From Sporomusaceae bacterium UBA1887 (lineage in GTDB: Bacteria; Bacillota; Negativicutes; Sporomusales; DSM-15969): DNA of 9,522 nucleotides. The stretch lies in NCBI GenBank assembly GCA_002337925.1, contig DDHB01000098.1, forward strand, positions 1 to 9,522, written 5' to 3'. How positions within the stretch are numbered: the stretch's first letter is position 1; every line of letters starts with the position of its first letter. The notes below the pieces were generated by a model. The model was not told where the DNA came from. It ran no database searches and saw only the letters and a program-made list of their open reading frames with translations. This document shows, one piece after another, positions 1-6,200 of the stretch. Both the position numbers and the translations under genes were made by a program.

Positions 1-20
1 AAATAGCCGGTCCGAAGGAT

Positions 21-103
21 GGAAATTTGCCGGTTTACGTTAAGAAATTTGTACTGTTTGAGCGAAAGCGAGTTTACTAATTTTAGTAAACCGGCAAGTT
101 TCC
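21..103. repeat. long inverted repeat, possible structured RNA or dispersed palindromic element
   Basis: The arms at 21-38 and 86-103 are 18 bases each and complementary except for one position that would be a G-U wobble; the right arm reads GTAAACCGGCAAGTTTCC. The 47-base interior contains a GC-GAAA-GC mini-hairpin (62-69, within GAGCGAAAGCGAG). It also contains a competing hairpin GTTTACT/AGTAAAC (72-78 with 85-91). No ORF with a credible ribosome binding site covers it, and it lies downstream of the minus-strand gene ending at 216. The flanking bases 104-170 carry further short dyads (CCAA/TTGG at 103-114). The GAGCGAAAGCGAG core recalls palindromic elements scattered in Firmicute genomes; that is from memory and unverified. 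It could be a transcribed RNA, a MITE-like repeat or a decayed element. Confidence 0.55.
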
Positions 104-185
104 AAGGCTATTGGAAGATTAGGCCTAGACTTTTTGGTCCGTTTGTGGCAATGACAAAAGGACGAAACCGGGTTTTCTTAACGGA

Positions 186-217
186 AAGAGGCAGCATTCA
201 TTTGAATGCTGCCTCTT
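186..217 (-). terminator. intrinsic terminator of the proline-rich membrane protein gene
   Basis: A perfect 14-bp inverted repeat (186-199 with 204-217) has a 4-base loop. Read on the minus strand the hairpin overlaps the stop codon at 216-218 and is followed by TTTCCGTT, a modest T-rich tail. The plus-strand side has no T-run, so it most likely ends the minus-strand gene. Confidence 0.7.
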
Positions 218-794
218 ATACTCTGACTTCAAAACTGCTCTTGGGTTTGGGAGCGGCATCTTGCGATGCTGTGGTTATATCCATTGCGGGTACAGGCTGT
301 TGTGCCTTTGGGGGGGTAGCGGCAGTTGTAAGCGGTGCCGGTGATCGATTCGTTTTAAAAAAACGCAGGCCGACCAGTACGAGGGCGACAATGATAACGG
401 CTGCAAAGCACCAGCCATACAAAGAACTGATGTTGGTATTTTTATCAGGAAGCTGGCTTTTGGCAGGAATGAGTGTTTGCGCTGCTGCCTGTTCTGTTTC
501 TGCTGTGGCAGCTGCTGCAGGCAGTTTTTGTATCGTTTGACCGGTTTGGGTAGAAGAAGTTCCTGCAGGGGGAGTACTATTGGTGGCAGCCGATGGCTGC
601 GCTGTCTGCCCCTGAAAGGCTTTGCCCATATCTTCAAACTTTTGCAAGCTTTCAGCAGCAGGAGACTTTGCCGCAGGTGCTGTCTGCGTTTGCTGAACTG
701 GCTGGGAGTTTGAGCTGCCGGTGGTTGTGGTGCCGGGGACTACAGGTGGAGTAGGCGGTGTGGGTTTATAGGGAGGTACAGGTGCAGTTGCCAT
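216..794 (-). CDS. Pro/Ala/Thr-rich single-pass membrane protein, unknown function
   Basis: I do not recognise this 192-residue protein. Residues 1-120 are low-complexity, rich in Pro, Ala, Thr and Gln (the N-terminus begins MATAPVPPYKPTPPTPP), with one short amphipathic stretch near 48-61. A single hydrophobic helix spans about 125-144 (WCFAAVIIVALVLVGL). It is followed by a basic flank (RFFKTNR) and a second low-complexity tail of about 45 residues. The positive-inside rule would put the short tail in the cytoplasm and the long Pro-rich part outside, although there is no N-terminal signal peptide. I chose ATG at 794-792, which has AAAGGGAG about 11 bases upstream. The alternative TTG at 803-801, three codons earlier, has AGGAAA 7 bases away and cannot be excluded. 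It has its own promoter (837-865) and a terminator. Low complexity makes homology calls unreliable. Confidence 0.6.
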   Translation of the reverse strand: MATAPVPPYKPTPPTPPVVPGTTTTGSSNSQPVQQTQTAPAAKSPAAESLQKFEDMGKAFQGQTAQPSAATNSTPPAGTSSTQTGQTIQKLPAAAATAETEQAAAQTLIPAKSQLPDKNTNISSLYGWCFAAVIIVALVLVGLRFFKTNRSPAPLTTAATPPKAQQPVPAMDITTASQDAAPKPKSSFEVRV

Positions 795-836
795 AAAGCT
801 CAATTCTCCCTTTCCTAAACGTTGTTATTACGACCT

Positions 837-865
837 ATTATAGGGTCATAATCCGCCTGATGCAA
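837..865 (-). promoter_or_regulatory. sigma-A-like promoter for the Pro-rich membrane protein gene
   Basis: On the minus strand a TTGCAT box (865-860) and a perfect TATAAT box (842-837) are separated by exactly 17 bases. The start codon lies about 40 bases downstream. The -10 box sits at the centre of the dyad CCTATAATAGG (834-844), so a repressor could bind there, but this is inference. It makes the gene independently expressible from the activase gene upstream. Confidence 0.6.
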
Positions 866-896
866 GTCCGGTTTCAACTGCCGGGCAGTTTTCTTG

Positions 897-3800
897 TTAT
901 AAATACCCAATAAAGGTGTCAAGCAGGATTTTGTTATGGGTATGGTTATTGTGATCGAATTGCAGTTCTAACACCGGGAGAGAAATTTTTTCTTCGTGTG
1001 CTTTAGAAAGTATTTTTAAGATGGTAGCCGTATTTTCATACATGGGGCTTACATTGATAATACCGGCGGCTCTCTCTTTGGCATAAAAGAGTTTACTCAT
1101 ACGGTAGCGTCCTGCGCCGCCGGCATAGAGTCCCAAGGTATCGTCGGCAGTATGCAAAAGACTGGAAATATCCGCTTCAAAAGGACTGTCTTTGGCTAGA
1201 AGCAGCGCAAGATTTTTTAATAATGCTGCTAACTTTCTGGCGTTTTTTCGGGCAAGAGCGTCCTTTTTTTCTCCTTTAAGCTTATCAAGGGTCAGAAACA
1301 GTAAGCTTTCGGCTAACGGCTGGTAAATCAGTTTATGGTTCTTTTCCAGTGCAGCAAGCTGGGAGCCGTTTAAAAATGGATTATATATAACGGCAAAATC
1401 ACCAAGGATGGAAAGCCGTTTGCGGGAAGAGTTTTTACTGTTTTTGGCAGCAATTGCTGCGGCAGTATCTAACAAGGCTGGTTCTGTGAGGCTGTCGTTA
1501 GTGATTCGTTGTAAAAATTCCTGCAGATAAAAGGCACGGTCTTCCTGGTCTGCAGCCATGATCAGATCTCCTGCTGTTACTAAAAGCGCTGCCTCGTAGC
1601 CATATGCGCTGTCTCCCAGACTGTTTTCAATCAGGGGGGCAATAATTCTGGCAGGATAACCCTGTTTCTGTAATTGCTTTTCGACGAATGTGCTGTATTG
1701 CCCGGACACTTCACTTCCTTCAGAGCTGGGAATAAATAAGGAGTAAGCAGCCTCGCTCTGCTTAGAACTGTTGTACAAGGCATCACCCGCGAGGGCAATC
1801 ATGGGGAGATATTCTTTTGTCACCGATAATTTTTTGCCTAAGGCCATTGATTCCTGGCCGGTGGGGATCATTTCTAAGGCAGGGTTTCCTTGTTTAGTGA
1901 AAAAAGCGCTCAATAAGGTACTATAGGGATAAAGATAAGGAATAAGCATTTTCTGCGAAGGAGGCAGGACCTTTTTGACGGAAGGTTGATCGAGCGGCTG
2001 CTGGTTATGGCGGCAATAATTTTCTACACTGTTGACGAAAGCTTCCAGTCTGGTCATCACACCGACAGAAGAAAAATGTTCATCTACTTCGAGATGCAAG
2101 AAGGGCTTTGAGGCTGCTTCTTCTTTAAAAAAGTGGCTGATTACGGTATCCGGTCCGCAGCCGTGATTGGTGATATAGATAGGAAAAAGGAGAGGGTGCT
2201 TGTTGGTAATTCTAATGCCTGCAAGAGCATGCTGCCCGAAAGGCCAGTACATATTAGGATAATCCTCAGATATGTCCAAATCATGGGCAGGTATGTGAGC
2301 CAGCTCGATTACTTTATGTCCTTTCTCACGCAGCTTGGCTGCTATTTGCATGTTCAACCGGGGATCAGCAATGTTGTAGGTGCGGCTGATGAGGATAAAT
2401 GCTTTTTCTGTTGGCGCTAGCCGGGCGAGATAGTCACGTCCGATTTCCTCTAATTCTTTACCATAGGCGGTAAAGCGTTTGATCCCTTTCATCAGGGCGA
2501 ACATCATCTGCGGTTTGGATTTGTTAAGACTTTTTCCCAGCTGAAGCAGTTCTTTCAGCATATACAGCTTACCGAAATCAAAGGATAAAGCCGGTGCTAG
2601 TAGAGTAATGCCCTTACTTTTGAAGTCGATGGCCTGGTCTGCCAATTTTGCTACGCTTTGCATGTAAACGCAGGCATAATTGCAAGAATGAGAACCGGGA
2701 TTCTTCATCGTATAAAGACTTGGCAGGAAGATATAGTCTACTTTCTGCTCAATAAGGGAAGCAACATGACCATTTACCAGTTTGATAGGGAAGCAAGTTT
2801 CATCAAGACTGTATTGTTGACTTAGCGCAATTATTTCTTCATCAGTAGGTTTCGACAGCAGTACATTGAAGCCCAGCGTGGTAAACACCTCATGAAACAG
2901 GGGGAACATTTTATTGAGAAACAGGACCCGGGGAATGCCAATGGTCTTTTTGGAAGGATCTTTTACTGGATTGTAACCGCGCAGGAATGCCGCCTGACTG
3001 AGTTGATCAATATCGAACGCATCTGAGCTGTCCTGTACGGGAGCCTGGTGCAATTTTTCTTTTGTCAGCAGGGCTGTTCCCAGTGCACCGGTAACACTAA
3101 AGAAAGTGGGAACGGTTACTTCTTTTTGCAGGGTAGCCCGGAATGCATTGATGATGGCCTGGTTAAAGGCAATTCCACCTTGGAGTAAAATCTTTTTCCC
3201 GATCGGTTTGCTGCCAACTACTCTGTTCAGATAGTTACTGACAATTGAAAAGGCCAGTCCGGCGGCGATATCTTCCTTCGTTTCACCGATAGCCAGTGCT
3301 TTGGTAATATTACCTTCAATAAATACGGTGCATCTGTCACCCAAATCGGAAGGATTGCTGCTTTTTAAGGCAATTGCTTCAAAATCAGCCAGAGGAATAT
3401 CCAGTTTTTTAATTTGTTCTTCAATAAATGCACCTGTACCGGCAGCACAGATCTTGTTCATTTCAAAATCAGTCACAAGACCGTTTTTAACCTGAATATA
3501 TTTTGAGTCCTGCCCGCCGATTTCAAGAATTGTGTCTACATCGCCTACACTATGCACTGCTCCGCGGGCTTGTGCTGTAATTTCATCAATCACCAAATCA
3601 GCAGAGAGTTTTTTGCCAATGAATACTCTGCCTGAGCCGGTGGTGCCAATACCCTTGATAGTAAAATCGTGTCCCAGCTTCTCTTTAAGATCGGCTAGTC
3701 CCTGTTCCACGGCTTCCAGCGGTTTGCCGGCAGTGCGCAGGTAGGTGCTGTATACCACTCTTGTGTCGTTATCGATTACGACAAGATTAGTGCTGGTTGA

Positions 3801-4751
3801 GCCAATATCAATGCCAAGATAACCTTCAGGCGTAACAACCGGATTAACTTTGTGCTTGTCGACGCTGTCGTTGCTGCCCCAGTCGGCGAGCGAGGTTTTG
3901 CCTGTCGTTACTGCCTTATCCCGGTCTTGACGGAGGTTTTCTTTGAGCCATGCGAGATTTGCGGGCAGCTTTTCTTCACTGGCTGACAGCGCTGCGCCGA
4001 TAGCCGTAATATGCCTGAGTTGTTCTGGTCTGATAATATCTTCATCTTTTAAATCGAACAAAGCTTGCAGGGCTTTTACGACATGTGCTGAGCCTGTCAC
4101 GCCGCCAGCGAGCAATACAGGCTTTTGGACAGGGTGTTTTTGTACTACATTGGATTTGTAATTGCGGACAAGAGCATACACCAGCCCCAGTAGAATATCT
4201 TCGAGCGGTACACCGGATTGCTGCTGGTGAATCATGTCGGTTTTGGAAAATACACTGCACCGTCCGGCTATGCCGGGAATTGATTTAGCCTTTCCTGCCA
4301 TTTGATCAAATTGCTCAAAGGAAATTGACAGGCGCTGCAGCTGTTCTTCGATAAAAGCGCCAGTACCTGAAGCGCAGCTTCCGTTCATGGCAAAAGTAAA
4401 GCTGCTTGTTGTTTGCGCAGCGAAGCCGCTGATATATTTGGCTCGCTGCGCGCCAATTTCCATAATGGAGCGGGCGGCGGGATATGTTTTTTGCACTGCT
4501 TTGGTGATGGCAGAAGCTTCGTTGATATGAAAAGCGGAAAATGCCGGATAGCGCTCTGCCAACTCTCCGGTGATACCGAGCAGGAAGGAGCCGGACTGTA
4601 CCGTGTCTTCCATTTCGTCCAGTGCAGCTAGCAGGGCGTTGTCCAGACTTCCCCGATGAACTTTAAGGCCCGATGCAATGAGTGCACCGGACGTATCTAC
4701 AATTGCATATTTTAAGGCAGAACAGCCAATATCCAAACCGATTCTAAACAT
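897..4751 (-). CDS. giant acyl-CoA dehydratase activase-related fusion (two BcrAD/BadFG ATPase modules plus DUF2229/COG3580-3581-like region)
   Basis: This 1284-residue protein starts at ATG 4751-4749, with GAGGTGG about 7 bases upstream. Module 1 (residues 1-275) and module 2 (about 311-590) are each BadF/BadG/BcrA/BcrD-type ASKHA ATPases, with phosphate motifs DIGCSALK and DIGSTSTN. Each has the pair C-A-(S/A)-G-T-G and G-x-R-C: Cys126/Cys165 and Cys435/Cys474. The 39-residue spacing matches the [4Fe-4S] ligands of HgdC-type activators. Residues about 604-870 resemble DUF2229/COG3580, with extra cysteines at 653, 690, 694 and 865; the remainder, to 1284, is COG3581-like. Known two-component relatives use ATP hydrolysis to push a low-potential electron onto a dehydratase or reductase. 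No HgdAB-type partner lies in this window, so the C-terminal part may be the acceptor or scaffold. Substrate unknown. Likely cytoplasmic and oxygen-sensitive. A Crp/Fnr gene is divergent. Confidence 0.9.
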   Translation of the reverse strand: MFRIGLDIGCSALKYAIVDTSGALIASGLKVHRGSLDNALLAALDEMEDTVQSGSFLLGITGELAERYPAFSAFHINEASAITKAVQKTYPAARSIMEIGAQRAKYISGFAAQTTSSFTFAMNGSCASGTGAFIEEQLQRLSISFEQFDQMAGKAKSIPGIAGRCSVFSKTDMIHQQQSGVPLEDILLGLVYALVRNYKSNVVQKHPVQKPVLLAGGVTGSAHVVKALQALFDLKDEDIIRPEQLRHITAIGAALSASEEKLPANLAWLKENLRQDRDKAVTTGKTSLADWGSNDSVDKHKVNPVVTPEGYLGIDIGSTSTNLVVIDNDTRVVYSTYLRTAGKPLEAVEQGLADLKEKLGHDFTIKGIGTTGSGRVFIGKKLSADLVIDEITAQARGAVHSVGDVDTILEIGGQDSKYIQVKNGLVTDFEMNKICAAGTGAFIEEQIKKLDIPLADFEAIALKSSNPSDLGDRCTVFIEGNITKALAIGETKEDIAAGLAFSIVSNYLNRVVGSKPIGKKILLQGGIAFNQAIINAFRATLQKEVTVPTFFSVTGALGTALLTKEKLHQAPVQDSSDAFDIDQLSQAAFLRGYNPVKDPSKKTIGIPRVLFLNKMFPLFHEVFTTLGFNVLLSKPTDEEIIALSQQYSLDETCFPIKLVNGHVASLIEQKVDYIFLPSLYTMKNPGSHSCNYACVYMQSVAKLADQAIDFKSKGITLLAPALSFDFGKLYMLKELLQLGKSLNKSKPQMMFALMKGIKRFTAYGKELEEIGRDYLARLAPTEKAFILISRTYNIADPRLNMQIAAKLREKGHKVIELAHIPAHDLDISEDYPNMYWPFGQHALAGIRITNKHPLLFPIYITNHGCGPDTVISHFFKEEAASKPFLHLEVDEHFSSVGVMTRLEAFVNSVENYCRHNQQPLDQPSVKKVLPPSQKMLIPYLYPYSTLLSAFFTKQGNPALEMIPTGQESMALGKKLSVTKEYLPMIALAGDALYNSSKQSEAAYSLFIPSSEGSEVSGQYSTFVEKQLQKQGYPARIIAPLIENSLGDSAYGYEAALLVTAGDLIMAADQEDRAFYLQEFLQRITNDSLTEPALLDTAAAIAAKNSKNSSRKRLSILGDFAVIYNPFLNGSQLAALEKNHKLIYQPLAESLLFLTLDKLKGEKKDALARKNARKLAALLKNLALLLAKDSPFEADISSLLHTADDTLGLYAGGAGRYRMSKLFYAKERAAGIINVSPMYENTATILKILSKAHEEKISLPVLELQFDHNNHTHNKILLDTFIGYL

Positions 4752-4766
4752 AAGATTTCCACCTCA

Positions 4767-4796
4767 TTGATTTTAATAATCACTATCTTCTATAAT
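4767..4796 (+). promoter_or_regulatory. sigma-A-like promoter for the Crp/Fnr regulator gene
   Basis: TTGATT (4767-4772) and a perfect TATAAT (4791-4796) are separated by 18 bases on the plus strand. This predicts transcription starting near 4803 and a leader of about 60 bases before the ATG at 4865. The -35 region overlaps the leader of the divergent activase gene, so the two genes could interfere with each other. Confidence 0.5.
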
Positions 4797-4802
4797 AAAG
4801 AT

Positions 4803-4814
4803 AATACGTGTATT
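4803..4814. promoter_or_regulatory. dyad AATAC-N2-GTATT, possible operator
   Basis: AATACGTGTATT is a perfect 5-bp dyad around a 2-base centre. It lies at the predicted start site of the regulator gene and upstream of the activase gene. A protein bound here would affect the regulator's own promoter, so autoregulation is possible. No footprint or motif comparison is available. Confidence 0.25.
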
Positions 4815-4818
4815 TTTC

Positions 4819-4834
4819 TGTATCTCATAAGACA
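4819..4834. promoter_or_regulatory. imperfect dyad TGT-N10-ACA, candidate Crp/Fnr-family site
   Basis: TGTATCTCATAAGACA has outer TGT/ACA arms and partial inner symmetry. Its overall size resembles Crp/Fnr-family operators, though it matches neither the CRP nor the FNR consensus. On the minus strand it lies just upstream of AT-rich -10-like hexamers (TATTAT at 4806-4801) that lack a good -35 box, a layout expected for an activator-dependent promoter of the activase gene. Inference only. Confidence 0.25.
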
Positions 4835-4864
4835 CTTTTAAACTTTTGTAAAGGCGGTTAGCCG

Positions 4865-5539
4865 ATGATTGAAGTTTTACAAAAGAATGCATTGTTTAGT
4901 GGAAAAACCAGTGCTGAAATTGAAACGATCGTAGCAGGTCTGCAAATTGTTGTGGGCGATTTTAAAAAAGGGGAACTAATATTTCGCAGTGATCAGCCGG
5001 CAGACCGCATTGGTATTTTGCTGCAAGGCAGTGTTGCTATTGAAAAAAATCTGGCAAATGGCAAAGCGACGCCTGTGTTTTTGCGGTATCCCGGAGAGAT
5101 GTTCGGCGAAGCGGCAGTTTTTTCCCGGGCAGATACGTATCCGTGCAATGTGATTAGTCAGAGCATCAGCCAAATTTTATTCATTCCCAAGGCAGCAATG
5201 CTTACGGCAATTGCCCGCGATACGGCTCTTTTAAGTAATTTTTTGCAGTTGTTCGCGAATAAGATTCTCGAGCTTACAATTAAGACCGAGCTTTTGGCTT
5301 GTGATTCTATCCGGCAGAAAATAGGATTTTCCTTACTCTATGAGTTAAGTGAGCCTCAACCAGGCAAGGGGGTGGAGTTGCCTTCTTCCAAAAAATTCTG
5401 GGCAGAAAGCCTTGATGTGTCAAGGCCGTCTCTTTACCGTGAATTAGGAATGATGGAACGGGAAGGACTTATCCGGCTTGCAGGCAAAAAAATATATATT
5501 ATCGACAGAGCGGGTCTGATGGAGATTCTGGCTAAATAA
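4865..5539 (+). CDS. Crp/Fnr-family transcriptional regulator
   Basis: The protein has 224 residues. Residues about 8-115 form the cyclic-nucleotide-binding beta-roll, with the GEMFGEAAVF turn at 77-86. A long dimerisation helix follows (about 118-150), then a Crp-type winged helix-turn-helix, with SLDVSRPSLYRELGMMEREG (182-201) spanning the recognition helix. The Arg-Ser pair that contacts cAMP in E. coli CRP is not evident: the aligned segment reads TYPCNV. The N-terminal cysteine cluster of FNR is also absent (only Cys94 and Cys146). The effector is therefore probably neither cAMP nor an FNR-type cluster. ATG 4865 has AAAGGCGG 7 bases upstream. The gene is divergent from the activase fusion and shares a roughly 110-base intergenic region with two dyads, so the activase gene and the regulator itself are the obvious candidate targets. 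Confidence 0.9.
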   Translation: MIEVLQKNALFSGKTSAEIETIVAGLQIVVGDFKKGELIFRSDQPADRIGILLQGSVAIEKNLANGKATPVFLRYPGEMFGEAAVFSRADTYPCNVISQSISQILFIPKAAMLTAIARDTALLSNFLQLFANKILELTIKTELLACDSIRQKIGFSLLYELSEPQPGKGVELPSSKKFWAESLDVSRPSLYRELGMMEREGLIRLAGKKIYIIDRAGLMEILAK

Positions 5540-5555
5540 CGGCAAGTATAACAAA

Positions 5556-5579
5556 AGGGCTGCAAGTAGTTGCGGCCCT
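5556..5579. terminator. hairpin after the Crp/Fnr gene, weak or bidirectional terminator
   Basis: AGGGCTGCAA and TTGCGGCCCT form a 10-bp stem (one G-U pair) with a 4-base loop, 16 bases after the regulator's stop. The plus-strand side is followed by CGTGTG rather than a T-run, whereas the minus-strand side is followed by TTTTG. It may stabilise the mRNA 3' end or terminate inefficiently. Confidence 0.4.
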
Positions 5580-5602
5580 CGTGTGTAGACAAACATACCT
5601 GG

Positions 5603-5684
5603 AAGGAGATTGCCGCGTCGTTTTACTCCTCGCAATGACAATAAAGTCGGGTGTCATCGTGAGTGCAGCGTGGCGATCTCCTTT
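5603..5684. repeat. dispersed-type palindromic repeat (GAGATTGCC / CAATGACA family)
   Basis: The left arm (5603-5640) has AAGGAGATTGCCGCGTCG and ends in CTCCTCGCAATGACA. The right arm (5652-5684) is its imperfect reverse complement, starting TGTCATCGTGAGTG and ending GGCGATCTCCTT. The combination of a GAGATTGCC..CGTCG outer part and an inner TCGCAATGACA is the signature of a palindromic intergenic repeat found in many copies in diverse bacteria (established in general; the match here is from memory). It has no ORF and probably reflects REP/MITE-like spread. Confidence 0.65.
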
Positions 5685-5746
5685 TGTTGGCTTACTTTTG
5701 TCGACGGCTCTTACTGTAATAGTTTAATTTAACGCTGGAGGAATTC

Positions 5747-6193
5747 ATGATGTCTTGGCAGATAAAAAAGTTCTCCGATCTTACTATTGATGAGTTATAT
5801 GCGATTTTACAGGTGCGGTTTAATGTATTCGTTCTGGAGCAGCAGTGTTTGTATGCTGAAATTGACGGTAAAGATCAAACCGCCTACCATTTGTTTAAAG
5901 AGCAGGACGGTGAAGTGGTTGCTTATTTGAGAATCTACCGGACGGCCGCAGGACAAGCTGCTTTGGGCAGAGTGCTCGTCCAAAGGCAATGCCGTGGTAA
6001 GGGAATTGCTCAGGAGTTACTTACAAAAGCGATTTGCTTTGTAGAGGAAGAATTAAAGGAAGGTACAATCAAAATTCAGGCGCAGGAATATTTAATAGAC
6101 TTTTACGGCGCTTTTGGCTTTGTACCGGTTTCGGCGGTTTACCTGGAAGATGGTATTCCCCATGTCGATATGCTGCGCATTCATTCGTCTTAA
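5747..6193 (+). CDS. elaA: ElaA-type GNAT family N-acetyltransferase
   Basis: This 148-residue single-domain GNAT protein is close in length and motif order to E. coli ElaA. Residues 18-44 carry the family signature LYAILQVRFNVFVLEQ..YAEIDGKD. The acetyl-CoA binding loop is the segment RVLVQRQCRGKGIAQELL (about 68-85). The C-terminal block is DFYGAFGFVPVSAVYLEDGIPHVDM. It is cytoplasmic and predicted to transfer acetyl from acetyl-CoA to an amine; the physiological substrate of ElaA proteins is not settled. GGAGG at 5737-5741 is 5 bases from ATG 5747 and 8 from the next ATG at 5750, so the true start may be the second Met. It stands alone between a palindromic repeat and a convergent gene whose stop is 7 bases away. 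Confidence 0.9.
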   Translation: MMSWQIKKFSDLTIDELYAILQVRFNVFVLEQQCLYAEIDGKDQTAYHLFKEQDGEVVAYLRIYRTAAGQAALGRVLVQRQCRGKGIAQELLTKAICFVEEELKEGTIKIQAQEYLIDFYGAFGFVPVSAVYLEDGIPHVDMLRIHSS

Positions 6194-6197
6194 GACG
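6186..6197. terminator. short palindrome at the convergent gene ends
   Basis: CGTCTTAAGACG is a perfect 12-bp palindrome that contains the elaA stop codon and lies 3 bases before the end of the convergent gene. On the plus strand it is followed by GTTTTACTTT. A CGTC/GACG stem with TTAA loop is short for an intrinsic terminator, so efficiency would be low. Confidence 0.3.
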
Positions 6198-6200
6198 GTT

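Noticed and set aside
19..540. 173-codon plus-strand ORF at the left edge
   Set aside because: It runs through the palindromic element and antisense to the Pro-rich gene, has no ribosome binding site and shows no domain; the open frame reflects the opposite strand's codon composition.
876..890. Inverted repeat AACTGCC-G-GGCAGTT followed by TTTT on the plus strand
   Set aside because: A terminator reading on the plus strand would have no gene to end, and on the minus strand there is no T-run after it; the loop is also too small for the full stem.
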